From an uncultured Clostridia bacterium (GTDB lineage: Bacteria; Bacillota; Clostridia; TANB77; CAG-508), in assembly GCA_947625665.1 (NCBI GenBank), contig CANQPF010000004.1, forward strand, positions 1 through 47,897: a DNA stretch of 47,897 nt. Reading direction: 5' to 3'. Within the stretch, counting starts at the first letter, position 1, and every line of letters begins with the position of its first letter. This document shows positions 34,698 through 46,047 of this stretch, piece by piece. Below the pieces are notes generated by a model that worked only from the letters and a program-made list of their open reading frames with translations, made no database searches and was not told the DNA's origin. A program made the translations under genes and the position numbers.

Positions 34698-34726
34698 TTT
34701 ATATCACATATTCATGTTTTTTTCAA
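34698..34726 (-). promoter_or_regulatory. Promoter of prpC-prkC-rsgA-rpe
   Basis: Reverse strand: TTGAAA, 17-base spacer with a TG at the extended position, TATAAA. Confidence 0.75.
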
Positions 34727-34781
34727 TCTTTTTAACATTTTTAATTAAATTGATTTGTCTACCTTCCTATAAATCTTTATG

Positions 34782-34810
34782 TTGTAAAATCTATTAATTT
34801 TTAGTATAAT
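34782..34810 (+). promoter_or_regulatory. Promoter of mutS2
   Basis: TTGTAA, 17-base spacer, TATAAT. The start would fall near 34817, giving a very short leader of about 13 bases that just includes the GGAGG. Confidence 0.75.
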
Positions 34811-34829
34811 ACAGTTGTTGGAGGTTAAA

Positions 34830-37196
34830 ATGAATAACAAATATAATAAAAAACTTGAATATAATAAAATCTTAGAAAGTTTATCCACATTTTGTGATAC
34901 AACTGTGGGTAAAACTCTCGCTCTAAATCTCACACCAAGTAATGATACAAAAGTAGTTCAAAATTTATTACTTGAAACTGATGAAGCAGTCAATTTAACT
35001 TATAGAGCATCTACACCATCTTTCTATGATTTTGAAAATATAAATAAATTTATAAAAATTATAGAGGCAGAAGGAATTCTATCTATTAAAGCTCTTCTTG
35101 AACTTAATAAGATTTTTAGCTTAGCAAATAGTCTAAAAAAATATTTTAACCAAGATTTCTTAAACAAAGAAGAAAATCCTTTTCCTCTATTATCTAATCT
35201 ATTTGAAAAACTATATACAAATTCTAGTGTAACCGAAAAAATCTCTAGTATACTTCTAGATGAAAATACAATTGATGATAGAGCTTCAAATACTCTTAAT
35301 TCCATTCGCCAAAGACAAAGAAAATTAGAGCAACAAATAAAAAATACTTTAAACGGATTTATCCATAAACCATCCTATTCTAAATACATTCAAGAAAATA
35401 TAATTACTATTAGAAACGATAGGTTTGTTGTTCCAATTAAAGAAGAATATCGTTCTCAAATTAAAGGATTTGTACATGATATTTCGAATGCAGGTTCAAC
35501 TGTATTCATCGAACCTACAATTATTTTTGATTTAAATAATGAACTTAATAACTTAAAAATTGAAGAAGAAATTGAAATAGAAAAAATTTTAAAAGAACTA
35601 AGTAAGCTATTCTACCCCTATAAAGATGAATTAATTTTAGACACTGAACTAATAGGCAAACTAGATTTTATCTTTGCCAAAGCAAAGTATTCAAAAAATA
35701 TTAAGGGTATCACTCCTAAAATAAATAATAAAAAAGAAATAAATTTAATAAAAGCCAGACATCCTTTAATAGACTCAAAAAGCGTCATCCCTATTTCAGT
35801 TAGCTTAGGAAAAAACTTTAAAAGTTTGGTTATAACAGGTCCAAATACAGGAGGTAAAACTGTCAGCTTAAAAACTATTGGTCTTCTTGAGTTAATGGCT
35901 TGTAGCGGATTAAACATCCCAGCTGATGAAAATTCTAGTATTTATGTATTTGATCAAATTTTTGCAGATATAGGTGATAATCAAAGCATAGTTGATTCAC
36001 TAAGTACATTCTCTTCTCATATACTAAATATTGTCGATATAGTAAATTCAGCAACTAGCCACTCTTTAGTATTAGTTGATGAGCTTGGTTCTGGTACAGA
36101 CCCTTTAGAAGGGGCAAACTTAGCAATAAGTATATTAGAATATCTATATAAAAATAACTCTCTTGTTGTTGCAACTACTCACTATCAAGAACTTAAAAAT
36201 TATGCATTATCACATGATGGTTTTGAAAATGCATGTGTAGAATTTGATTTATCTACCCTTAGTCCTACTTATAATTTACTTATTGGTATTCCTGGTAAAA
36301 GTAATGCTTTTGAAATAAGTCAAAAACTAGGATTACCAAAAAAGATTATTGAGCGTGCTAAAAACTTAATGTCTTCTGATGATATCCATATTGAAGAATT
36401 ATTAAAAAATATCTATGACAATAAAATTAAAATTGAAAAAGATAAATTAGAAGCTGAAGAAAACTCAAAAAGAATAGAAGAATTAAGATTACATCTTGAA
36501 AAAGATTCCTTTGCCCTACAAGAAAAAGAAAGTGAAATTATTAACAAAGCAAAAGTTAAAGCTAGGAATTTACTTCTTGATACCAAAGAAGAAGTTGATG
36601 ATATTATAAGACAAGCAAATAGTGCTTCTTCAAAAGATTTAAATTCTTTGCGTAATGATTTAAATAAAAATATAAAAAGTTTAAGTACCTCTGGAAAAAA
36701 TATTACTAAAAAATCCAATACTTACAATAAACTTTTAAAATCTGATATTCATCAAGGATTAGAGGTTTTTGTTAATACCGTGGGAAAACCTGGAATTATA
36801 ATTTCAAATGTATCAAAAGATAATGAGGTACAAGTTCAAATAGGTATTATAAAAATGAATGTATCAGTTGAGTCTCTTAGCTTAACAGAACATCATACTT
36901 CGAAAAATCAAAAAAGTTCTGTTAGTTATGCTAATCCTTCTAAAATTCAATCTGTATCAACAGAACTAAATATTATAGGAATGAACGTTGAAGAAGCTCT
37001 ACCCATTGTAGATAAATTTTTAGATGATGCAACAATTGCAAAATTACAAACAGTAAGAATTGTTCATGGTAAAGGAACTGGTAAACTTCGCTCTGGAATT
37101 CATAAGTTTTTAAAGAAGAATGCGCATGTTGAAAGTTATCGTTTAGGAACTTTTGGTGAAGGTGAGGCTGGTGTAACTGTTGTAGAACTAAAATAA
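34830..37196 (+). CDS. mutS2: MutS2 ATPase/endonuclease with Smr domain
   Basis: MutS2 is linked in other bacteria to suppression of recombination and to rescue of collided ribosomes. The ATPase core has Walker A VITGPNTGGKTVSLKTIG and Walker B LVLVDELGSGTDPLEGANLA. A coiled-coil region (about 510-620) precedes the C-terminal Smr nuclease domain with LNIIGMNVEEALPIVDKFL and VRIVHGKGTGKLRSGI. I set the start at the ATG five bases after GGAGG; the ORF-track TTG start lies upstream of that site. This gives 788 aa. Confidence 0.96.
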   Translation: MNNKYNKKLEYNKILESLSTFCDTTVGKTLALNLTPSNDTKVVQNLLLETDEAVNLTYRASTPSFYDFENINKFIKIIEAEGILSIKALLELNKIFSLANSLKKYFNQDFLNKEENPFPLLSNLFEKLYTNSSVTEKISSILLDENTIDDRASNTLNSIRQRQRKLEQQIKNTLNGFIHKPSYSKYIQENIITIRNDRFVVPIKEEYRSQIKGFVHDISNAGSTVFIEPTIIFDLNNELNNLKIEEEIEIEKILKELSKLFYPYKDELILDTELIGKLDFIFAKAKYSKNIKGITPKINNKKEINLIKARHPLIDSKSVIPISVSLGKNFKSLVITGPNTGGKTVSLKTIGLLELMACSGLNIPADENSSIYVFDQIFADIGDNQSIVDSLSTFSSHILNIVDIVNSATSHSLVLVDELGSGTDPLEGANLAISILEYLYKNNSLVVATTHYQELKNYALSHDGFENACVEFDLSTLSPTYNLLIGIPGKSNAFEISQKLGLPKKIIERAKNLMSSDDIHIEELLKNIYDNKIKIEKDKLEAEENSKRIEELRLHLEKDSFALQEKESEIINKAKVKARNLLLDTKEEVDDIIRQANSASSKDLNSLRNDLNKNIKSLSTSGKNITKKSNTYNKLLKSDIHQGLEVFVNTVGKPGIIISNVSKDNEVQVQIGIIKMNVSVESLSLTEHHTSKNQKSSVSYANPSKIQSVSTELNIIGMNVEEALPIVDKFLDDATIAKLQTVRIVHGKGTGKLRSGIHKFLKKNAHVESYRLGTFGEGEAGVTVVELK

Positions 37197-37245
37197 GCTA
37201 TTGAAGTGAACTTTTTGGGTTTACTTCAATAGCTCATTTTGTTTT
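37196..37245. terminator. Bidirectional terminator between mutS2 and ylmH
   Basis: AGCTATTGAAGT pairs perfectly with ACTTCAATAGCT (12 bp) around AAC-TTTTTG-GTTT, then CATTTTGTTTTT. Confidence 0.85.
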
Positions 37246-37266
37246 TGCTTTCATATTTTTTATGAT

Positions 37267-38043
37267 TTAAACATATTTTTCGACTCTAACAACACTTCTT
37301 CCGCTTCTTGTTGTTCCTGTTATTTCCTTTACTATAAATCTTCCCTTCCCTCTAATCGTCAAAATATCTTCTAATTTTAGTTGTTTTGAAACTTTAGTTT
37401 CATTTTGTCCATTAATAAATACTCTTTCTTGTTTGATTATCTGAACAGCTTTACTTCTAGAAGTCCTTGCCAAATCAGAAACAACTGTATCTAATCTTAA
37501 CGAGGGAACTATTATTTTTACATCTTCAACTCTAATTTCTTGTTTTCTTAATTTATCTATTGAATTAACAGATATCTTACTATTTTGAAACCTTGTAAGA
37601 GATGGCAACTCGTTTGATAATATTGTTGCGAAATCATTTACCACAATTATATCTGCACCATTAGGAGATACAATTATATCTCCCACCTTTTCTCTTTTTA
37701 ACCCTAATTTTATAATTCCCCCTAAATAATTTCTATGTGAATATTTTCCTTTATCTTCTTCTGATAATTCAACTCTAACAATTTTGGCTAATTCGTTACA
37801 TTGATTTTCTATAACTACTTCTTCTTCATTTTCAGGATATATTACTAACATTTTTCTTTCTGCTTCTTCATATCCTCCATATAAAATATAATTAGTTATG
37901 TTATTTTTCTTTAAATATGATCTTACTAAAGATAGTTGATACATATCTAAAAAATCTGTAGAATCAATCTTATTTGTAATTCTAGACATTCTGATTTTAT
38001 CTTCTACTTGTGCCAAACACAATTTATCCTCTGGTCTTTCCAT
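37267..38043 (-). CDS. ylmH: YlmH-like S4-domain RNA-binding protein
   Basis: The C-terminal S4 domain (about residues 180-240) reads LRLDTVVSDLARTSRSKAVQ..VFINGQNETKVSKQL. The N-terminal part matches the YlmH layout (KIDSTDFLDMYQLSLVRSYL, ILYGGYEEAERKMLVIYP). YlmH relatives bind the ribosome and have been linked to nascent-chain quality control and, by genome position, to division genes. Length 258 aa is typical. GGAGGATGT precedes the ATG. It is the last gene of the dxs operon. Confidence 0.88.
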   Translation of the reverse strand: MERPEDKLCLAQVEDKIRMSRITNKIDSTDFLDMYQLSLVRSYLKKNNITNYILYGGYEEAERKMLVIYPENEEEVVIENQCNELAKIVRVELSEEDKGKYSHRNYLGGIIKLGLKREKVGDIIVSPNGADIIVVNDFATILSNELPSLTRFQNSKISVNSIDKLRKQEIRVEDVKIIVPSLRLDTVVSDLARTSRSKAVQIIKQERVFINGQNETKVSKQLKLEDILTIRGKGRFIVKEITGTTRSGRSVVRVEKYV

Positions 38044-38064
38044 ACATCCTCCTCACTCTATAAA

Positions 38065-39951
38065 TTAACTATGTACTTCTATTTTTTGCAATATGACATC
38101 AACTATTGTATCTTCATCTTGTCCATATTCTTTTTCCAATTCTTCTACACTTCCATGTTGAATAAATTTATCTGGATAAGCAAATACATCTATATTAATA
38201 TTCTCTAATTTTTCGTCAATTATTAATTCTTTAATTGTTGTTCCTAGTCCGTTTATTTTAGTACCATCTTCCATTGTTACTACTTTTCCTGTTTTCTTTA
38301 TCGATTCTAAGATTGTTTCTTTGTCTAAAGGCTTTAAAAATCTTGCATTTATAACCTCTGCTTCTATTTTATATTTATCTTTTAAAATTTCTGATATTTT
38401 TATAGCCTTTGAAACAGTCTTACCTATTCCAATTATTGTTATATCTTTACCTTTTATGATTTTCTCTGCTTTTCCAAGCTTGATTTCATTTTTTTGTTCG
38501 AATTTTTTATTAGAATTCCATAATTCTGAATCTTCGCCTCCACGTGGATATCTTATTACAACAGGTTTTTTTAACTCAATTGCAAATTCCATCATCTTTT
38601 TAAGCTCATCAAAATTTTTAGGTGCCATAACAATTAAATTAGGAATCAATCTGAAGAAAGCTAAATCTAAAGTTCCTTGATGCGTTTCTCCATCAGCACC
38701 AACTATTCCTGCCCTATCAACACACATAATAACTGGTAATTCTTGTGTAGCTATATCATGTATAACCTGGTCATATCCTCTTTGATAAAAAGAAGAATAA
38801 ATTGATACAAAAGGTATAATCCCCTCTTTTGCCATTCCTGCTGCTAAACATAATGCATGTTGTTCTGCAATTCCTACATCAAAAAATCTATTAGGAAACT
38901 TTTCTTGAAATTTTCGCATTCCCGTTCCATCTTTCATTGCTGCAGTTATAGCTACAATCTTATCATTATGCTTAGCAAGTTCTACAAGTTTATCTCCAAA
39001 TATCTTTGAGTAATCTGGAGACTTAGCTTTTTTGGCCTTTCCATCTTTAATATTAAAAGGTGCTGTTGCATGGTATTTGTCAGGATTTTTTTCAGCTATC
39101 TCGTATCCTTTCCCTTTTTTTGTTAATACATGAATTAAAACTGGTCCCTTTACTTTGTTACTCAATCTTAATATATTTTCTAGTTCTTGTATATTATGCC
39201 CATCAACAGGCCCTAAATAGCAAAATCCAATATCTTCAAAAAACATTTTAGGTATAATAAGTTGCTTTATTGCAAGTTTGACTTTTTGACACACTTTCAC
39301 CAGTGGCCTTCCTACAATTGGCACTCTTAATAAAATTTTTTTCAAAGAAATACTTGACTTTTTGTATAATTTCTTCGTTCTCAATTTACTTAAAAATTTA
39401 TTTATTCCCCCACTATTTTTTGATATACTCATCTCATTATCATTTAAAATTACTGTTATATTAGATTGACTAGCTCCCGCATCATTCAGTGCTTCTAATG
39501 CCATTCCTCCTGTTAGTGCTCCATCTCCAATAACAGCAATAACAGCATCTTTTTCGCCTTTTATTTCTTTTGCTCTTGCCATTCCAAGAGCTGCTGAAAT
39601 TGATGTACTACTATGTCCTGTGTTAAAACAATCTGTTTCTGATTCTTTTGTTTTTGGAAATCCTGCTATGCATCCGAATTTTCTTAAATTCTTTAATTCT
39701 TCTTTTCTTCCAGTCAAAATTTTATGCACATAAGATTGATGTCCAACATCCCATATAATCTTATCTTTAGGCACATTATATATACTGTGAATAGCTATTG
39801 TTAATTCTACCACACCTAAATTTGAAGCTAAATGACCTCCATTTTTTGAAACTACGTCTAAAATATATTCTCTGATTTCTTTTGCTAATATTTCTTTTTC
39901 ATTTAATTCTAGTTTTTTTAAATCGCTAGGATTATTTATTTTTTCTAACAT
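38065..39951 (-). CDS. dxs: 1-Deoxy-D-xylulose-5-phosphate synthase
   Basis: Dxs condenses pyruvate and glyceraldehyde 3-phosphate in the first step of the MEP isoprenoid pathway. The thiamine-diphosphate site is seen in IGDGALTGGMALEALNDA and LNDNEMSISKNSGG. Other motifs are WDVGHQSYVHKILTGR, GPVDGHN and VGIAEQHALCLAAGMA; the C-terminal transketolase domain has DRAGIVGADGETHQG. Length is 628 aa. Its start overlaps the end of the upstream glycosyltransferase gene by 20 bases, so the two are translationally coupled, perhaps linking polyprenyl supply to glycan transfer. Confidence 0.97.
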   Translation of the reverse strand: MLEKINNPSDLKKLELNEKEILAKEIREYILDVVSKNGGHLASNLGVVELTIAIHSIYNVPKDKIIWDVGHQSYVHKILTGRKEELKNLRKFGCIAGFPKTKESETDCFNTGHSSTSISAALGMARAKEIKGEKDAVIAVIGDGALTGGMALEALNDAGASQSNITVILNDNEMSISKNSGGINKFLSKLRTKKLYKKSSISLKKILLRVPIVGRPLVKVCQKVKLAIKQLIIPKMFFEDIGFCYLGPVDGHNIQELENILRLSNKVKGPVLIHVLTKKGKGYEIAEKNPDKYHATAPFNIKDGKAKKAKSPDYSKIFGDKLVELAKHNDKIVAITAAMKDGTGMRKFQEKFPNRFFDVGIAEQHALCLAAGMAKEGIIPFVSIYSSFYQRGYDQVIHDIATQELPVIMCVDRAGIVGADGETHQGTLDLAFFRLIPNLIVMAPKNFDELKKMMEFAIELKKPVVIRYPRGGEDSELWNSNKKFEQKNEIKLGKAEKIIKGKDITIIGIGKTVSKAIKISEILKDKYKIEAEVINARFLKPLDKETILESIKKTGKVVTMEDGTKINGLGTTIKELIIDEKLENINIDVFAYPDKFIQHGSVEELEKEYGQDEDTIVDVILQKIEVHS

Positions 39952-41245
39952 CCTCTATCCCCTTGCTTATTTGTTCCATTTCCTTTTCTTCTTTTTTGCC
40001 TCTTAGGTGTTTATTATAAATATCATTTGTAACAACTATTACTATTATTAAAAATATTACACTTACAATTTGTATCGGTATTACTTTATTTGAAAATAGA
40101 TATACTGAATATCCATAAATAGATACCAATGATACTCCTATCGGTACAAATATTCTTTTTCTATTATAAATCAAATATAATACGCTTAAAATATCTCCTA
40201 TATATAAATATCTATCATGCATATGAGGTAAGAAAAATGTAGATATAAGTATTGTCCATAAAGAAAAATCTATTATAGTTTCTTTATTAAATCTTATTTT
40301 TTTATAAAATACTATGCAAGCCATAACTGCAAAAATTGCTATAGTAAACCAAATTCCAAATGTTGTTATATTTTTATCTGGACACATTACATATCCATTT
40401 GAATTTTCTTCTATTGGAAATATTAGATTCCAAACTCCTGGAAAATTCATACTTAAGTATTGTGCTCCTTGGTTTAGTTGTCCCTTATAAATGCCTAAGC
40501 AATTTGCTAATGATTTTCCCATCAATAGTGCAGGTAAGCATAATATATAATACATTAATGGTATAAATAAAAAATCATAAATTTTCATTTTTCTTTCGTT
40601 AATGTATATTAAAATATATAATGGTAATATCAATGCAAATTGTAACTTAAATGCAAAAGATATTCCTAACAAAATAAATGCTCTAATATATTTTTTTTCT
40701 AATAGACATACAATTGACATTAGTATAAATGCTGTATATATTGAATCAGCTTGACCCCAACAAGCTGAGTTTAAAATTACAGTTGGTAAAAATAATACTG
40801 CTGCGTAAATCAATAACTCTACTATTTCTCTTTCCTTGTCTTTACTTGTTTTCATAGTTATATTAACTATTTTCATTGCTGCTAAAGCACAAATAAAATC
40901 AAATACTATTGAAAATATTTTTACTGATGTTAAAGCTTTAACATTTAAATATGTTAAAAGCGCTAATACTGTAATATATGGAGGATTATAATTTCCTATA
41001 CTTCTATCAAGAGCATATATTCCTCCATATCGTTTTAGTTCATCAAACCATTGTTGTATAGCTCCACTAAAATCTGCTGAAACAAAATACATTAATGGTT
41101 TTCTTACCAAAACTGCAATAACTGTTATTATGAAAAAACAAATTAGATATTTTTGCGAGTATAAAAAATCCCATATTTTTTTACTTATATATTTTTTCTT
41201 TTTATTTTTTTTCTCTTTATTATCTTTTTCTTCTTTTTGTTTCAT
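39932..41245 (-). CDS. Polytopic GT87/PIG-M-like glycosyltransferase
   Basis: The 437-aa protein has a very basic N-terminal stretch, about ten membrane helices and a basic C-terminal tail. The first outer loop has SADFSGAIQQWFDELKRYGG followed by GNYNPPYITVLALLTYL, and the next helices include NSACWGQADSIYTAFILMS and ISFAFKLQFALILPL. This is the pattern of GT-C mannosyltransferase-like families (GT87/DUF2029). It probably uses a polyprenyl-phosphate sugar at the cell surface. GGAGG precedes the ATG; it leads the operon with dxs and ylmH. Confidence 0.8.
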   Translation of the reverse strand: MKQKEEKDNKEKKNKKKKYISKKIWDFLYSQKYLICFFIITVIAVLVRKPLMYFVSADFSGAIQQWFDELKRYGGIYALDRSIGNYNPPYITVLALLTYLNVKALTSVKIFSIVFDFICALAAMKIVNITMKTSKDKEREIVELLIYAAVLFLPTVILNSACWGQADSIYTAFILMSIVCLLEKKYIRAFILLGISFAFKLQFALILPLYILIYINERKMKIYDFLFIPLMYYILCLPALLMGKSLANCLGIYKGQLNQGAQYLSMNFPGVWNLIFPIEENSNGYVMCPDKNITTFGIWFTIAIFAVMACIVFYKKIRFNKETIIDFSLWTILISTFFLPHMHDRYLYIGDILSVLYLIYNRKRIFVPIGVSLVSIYGYSVYLFSNKVIPIQIVSVIFLIIVIVVTNDIYNKHLRGKKEEKEMEQISKGIEDVRKNK

Positions 41246-41315
41246 TTTTTATACCTCCATGGATATCATTGTACCATATTTATTTTTATTTTTCTACTTT
41301 TTTATATAATTAGGG

Positions 41316-41345
41316 TTGTTTTTTTTTATATTTTTATGTTACAAT
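41316..41345 (+). promoter_or_regulatory. Probable promoter of the first vWA gene
   Basis: TTGTTT, 18-base spacer, TACAAT, about 75 bases before the ATG. Moderate match. Confidence 0.5.
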
Positions 41346-41418
41346 ATATGTGGAAAAGAATTTTTTTCGACATATAGATTTTAATCAAATTTTATAGATA
41401 AAAAAGGGAGTTATTTAT

Positions 41419-42828
41419 ATGAAAAAGATAGCATTATCTAAAGCTTTTATAGCTATATTTACAATTTTAATTTTATTTGCAAATCTTTCTTTTGCAGCCT
41501 ATTCAGATGTTCAAATGACAGTAGAATCAGAACCAGAATGTAGAATATATATAACAGATAATTCTTATTTTGAAAAGAAATTAATTTCAAAAGATTTAGA
41601 AAACAAAGAAGTAACAATTCAATTATCTGTAGTTAATAATGAAATACCAGATAAACCAACTGGGGAATTAGTTATAGTTCTAGATAACTCACTTAGTATG
41701 ACTGAAAAGACTCCTCAAGGTGTACAAAGACTTGAAGCAATACATTCAGCTGCTAAAAAATTAATAACTAGTTTCTTAACAAACAATAATCAATTAAAAA
41801 TTGGTATTGTGAGATTTTCAACTAATGATGAAAATGATGGTACAATCGAAGATGCTGCTAAAGTTTCAGATTTATCTAATGATTCTTCTGCTTTATCTGC
41901 TGCTATCGATACAATACCTCATGATGGTGATGCAACAGATTTAGATGCTGGTTTAACTTTAGGTAATCAATTATTTTCTGGAGACACAAAGCAAAAATAC
42001 ATGTTAGTATTAACAGATGGTGTCCCTAATGTTGCTATAGGTTATGATGGTATGATTTTCTCTCAAGATGCAACAGATAAAACAGTAGCAAAATTAAAGT
42101 CAATTGAAAATTCTGGAATTAAATTATTTACAATGCTTACAGGAATTGATGAGGAATCAGCATATCCTTATCCAGGTTGTCCAAGAACTTATGCACAAAT
42201 AATACAACAAACTTTTGGAACTCAAGAAAATCCAACAGCTGGTAAATTCTATTACATAACAGATGATCAAATTGAAAAAACTATTACTGAAACTATTTCT
42301 GAAGATTTAGCTCCAATATATAAAACATTAACAAATATAAAAGTAGTAGATTACTTCCCTCAATATATAATAGACAATTTTGATTTTTCTTATGTGACAG
42401 AAGCAACACATGGAGAAATATCAGCACAAGTAGATACATCAAACAATAGTATAACTTGGACTATACCAAAATTAGAAGCTGGTGAAACAGCTACAGTTCA
42501 ATATAAATTAAAATTGAAAGAAGGCTTCGATCCAGAAATACTTGATGAATTATTAAATACTAATGATCATGTGGATTTAACTTATGATGACTTTGATGGA
42601 AAACCAACAGAAAAATCTTCAGATATTTCACCTCAGTTAAAGTTAACTGAACCTGCAACACCTGCTCCAATAACACCTGAGCCAGTAGCTCCTTCAATAC
42701 CAAAAACAGAATCTCCTATTATCTTACCTAAAGCAGGTAAAGTAATAACTACACTAGCTCTAATAACTGTAAGTGGTATAAGTTTATTCTCACTAATTAA
42801 GTATATAAAATATAAAGATATAAAATAA
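41419..42828 (+). CDS. Surface von Willebrand factor A protein (paralogue 1)
   Basis: The 469-aa protein has a signal peptide (about residues 1-27, ending NLSFA). A vWA domain (about 85-300) carries the MIDAS metal site: VLDNSLSM (DxSxS), Thr in DGDATDLDAGL and Asp in VLTDGVPNVA. A beta-rich domain follows (IKVVDYFPQYIIDNFDFSYV..ETATVQYKLKL), then a short Pro-rich linker. The C-terminus is ESPIILPKAGKVITT, a helix and a basic tail. LPKAG is a sortase-type motif with Ala in place of Thr. It resembles pilin-tip adhesins but is short. AAAGGGAG precedes the ATG. Confidence 0.85.
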   Translation: MKKIALSKAFIAIFTILILFANLSFAAYSDVQMTVESEPECRIYITDNSYFEKKLISKDLENKEVTIQLSVVNNEIPDKPTGELVIVLDNSLSMTEKTPQGVQRLEAIHSAAKKLITSFLTNNNQLKIGIVRFSTNDENDGTIEDAAKVSDLSNDSSALSAAIDTIPHDGDATDLDAGLTLGNQLFSGDTKQKYMLVLTDGVPNVAIGYDGMIFSQDATDKTVAKLKSIENSGIKLFTMLTGIDEESAYPYPGCPRTYAQIIQQTFGTQENPTAGKFYYITDDQIEKTITETISEDLAPIYKTLTNIKVVDYFPQYIIDNFDFSYVTEATHGEISAQVDTSNNSITWTIPKLEAGETATVQYKLKLKEGFDPEILDELLNTNDHVDLTYDDFDGKPTEKSSDISPQLKLTEPATPAPITPEPVAPSIPKTESPIILPKAGKVITTLALITVSGISLFSLIKYIKYKDIK

Positions 42829-42858
42829 GTTATTTTGTCAAATATCTTAATATATATA

Positions 42859-42888
42859 AGAGACCTCATTAGTTAAGGTCTCTTTTTG
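42859..42888 (+). terminator. Terminator after the first vWA gene
   Basis: AGAGACCT pairs with AGGTCTCT around a nine-base loop, then TTTTTG. Confidence 0.85.
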
Positions 42889-42912
42889 TATTGAAAAAAC
42901 TTATCTTAATTT

Positions 42913-44203
<1,291 letters not shown>

Positions 44204-44349
44204 TTATCATTCATTTATTAAATTATTAACAAAAAAATAATAAAATATACAAAATTAGTATATTCATTATAATATATTTATGATATAATGTAATTATAAT
44301 TTTAAATACAATATTTTATATTAAATAAATTTTATACGAGGATATATAT

Positions 44350-45987
44350 ATGAGAAAAAATAAAACTTTTTTTATTATATTTTTATATATTTTTTCAATA
44401 ATTCTTTTACTTGCAGGTTTTTCTTTTGCAGTCTACTCTAATGTAAAAATGTCTGTTGAATCAAACCCTGAAATCAAACTTTATATGAGTGAAGATTCTT
44501 ATCTTGAAAAAAAATTAGTTTCACAAGATTTAGAAAACAAGCAAGTAACCCTTCAACTATCTGTAAATAACAATGAGAAGCCTACAAAACCAACAGGTGA
44601 ATTAGTAATTGTTCTTGATAACTCAGACAGTATGACAGAAACTACTTCATCTAATAAAACTAGAACAGAGCTCATTCACGAATCTGCTAAAAATTTAATA
44701 AGCTCTTGCTTATCTAATAATGAAAAATTAAAAATTGGAGTTGTAGCATTTTCTACAAATATAAATCCTGAACTTGAAGGAACTATACAAGATGCAAAAA
44801 TAGTTAGCAATTTAAGCAATGATGCTTCTGCTATAAATACATCTATTGACAATATTCAAAATGATGGACCTGCCACTAACTTATCTGCTGGACTAACTTG
44901 TGGAAAAGGACTGTTTTCAGATACTATTAACAACAAATTTATGATTGTTTTAACTGATGGAGTTCCTAATGTAGCTATTGACTATGATGGACATTACTTC
45001 TCTGATGATGCAATTACTAAATCTAAGAATGCGTTGTTAGATATAAAAAATTCTGGAATAAAATTATTTACAATGCTTACAGGTATTTCTAACCCTTCTT
45101 CATATCCTTATCCAGGCTATTCAAGAACATATGAACAAATAATTACTGAAACTTTTGGAACTCCAGAAAATCCTACAGCAGGTAAATTCTATTACATAAC
45201 AGATAGTCAAATAGAAAAAACAATAACTGAAGATATTTCTAATGATTTATCTCTTATCTATAGAACTTTAAAAGACCTTGAAATAAAAGACTATTTCCCT
45301 GAATATATTATTCAAAATTTTGATCTTAATTTTGAGGCACAACCAACTCATGGTTCAGTATCAAAAGGAATAGTAAAAGATGAAAATAATAAATATAGCA
45401 TAAGTTGGACAATTCCTGAATTACCGTATGGTGAAACAGCTTATTTAAAAATAATCTTTAAATTAAAAGAAGATTATAGTTCAGAAATTCTAGAAAAACT
45501 ACTAAATACTAATGAAAATCTTGAGTTAGATTATAATGATTTAGATGGAAACCCTCAAAAAAAATCAACTGTTGATTCTCCTAAATTAAAGTTAGTTGAA
45601 CCTACTCCTGAACCAACACCAGTACCCACACCGGAGCCTACTCTAGAACCTACGCCGGAACCTACAGCAGAGCCTACTTCTGAACCTGAAACGCCAAAAC
45701 CTACGGCAGAGCCTACTCCTGAACCTGAAACACCAAAACCTACAGCTACTCCAGTTATAACTCCTGAACCCACTCCTGAACCTACTCCAGTTATAACCCC
45801 ATTACCAATAATCACGCCTGAACCTACTGTACCTCCTACTTCAACACCTGAACCAATAATACCTAGCAAAGAATCACCAATTGCATTACCTAATACAGGA
45901 AAAATATTAGCAATTACAGGAATAATTGGCTTAATTATAGCTTCTGGATTATCATTATATAATTATTTAAAATATAGAAATATTTAA
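44350..45987 (+). CDS. Surface von Willebrand factor A protein (paralogue 2, LPNTG anchored)
   Basis: A paralogue of the gene at 41.4 kb, on the other side of enolase. The 545-aa protein has a signal peptide, the MIDAS motif VLDNSDSM, DGPATNLSAGL and VLTDGVPNVA. It shares long identical stretches with its relative (GIKLFTMLTGI, PTAGKFYYITD). The C-terminal stalk is a longer PEPT/PTPE repeat of about 110 residues, then SPIALPNTGKILAITG, a membrane helix and a basic end: a proper LPxTG signal. The RBS is a modest GAGG. Likely a metal-dependent adhesin; ligand unknown. Confidence 0.87.
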   Translation: MRKNKTFFIIFLYIFSIILLLAGFSFAVYSNVKMSVESNPEIKLYMSEDSYLEKKLVSQDLENKQVTLQLSVNNNEKPTKPTGELVIVLDNSDSMTETTSSNKTRTELIHESAKNLISSCLSNNEKLKIGVVAFSTNINPELEGTIQDAKIVSNLSNDASAINTSIDNIQNDGPATNLSAGLTCGKGLFSDTINNKFMIVLTDGVPNVAIDYDGHYFSDDAITKSKNALLDIKNSGIKLFTMLTGISNPSSYPYPGYSRTYEQIITETFGTPENPTAGKFYYITDSQIEKTITEDISNDLSLIYRTLKDLEIKDYFPEYIIQNFDLNFEAQPTHGSVSKGIVKDENNKYSISWTIPELPYGETAYLKIIFKLKEDYSSEILEKLLNTNENLELDYNDLDGNPQKKSTVDSPKLKLVEPTPEPTPVPTPEPTLEPTPEPTAEPTSEPETPKPTAEPTPEPETPKPTATPVITPEPTPEPTPVITPLPIITPEPTVPPTSTPEPIIPSKESPIALPNTGKILAITGIIGLIIASGLSLYNYLKYRNI

Positions 45988-45998
45988 TAACTACAAAC

Positions 45999-46029
45999 AA
46001 TGAGGGTATCCTAAATAGGAACCCTCATT
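45999..46029. terminator. Bidirectional terminator between the second vWA gene and porB
   Basis: AATGAGGGT-A-TCCT pairs with AGGA-ACCCTCATT around a four-base loop, leaving one bulged base, then ATTTCT on the forward strand. Confidence 0.75.
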
Positions 46030-46047
46030 ATTTCTAATATAACTACT

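Noticed and set aside
34745-34933. 62-aa reverse ORF before mutS2
   Set aside because: It overlaps the mutS2 promoter and start and has no ribosome-binding site or protein character.
45555-45869. Reverse ORF of 104 aa rich in GVGSGVG
   Set aside because: Antisense shadow of the PEPT stalk of the second vWA gene.
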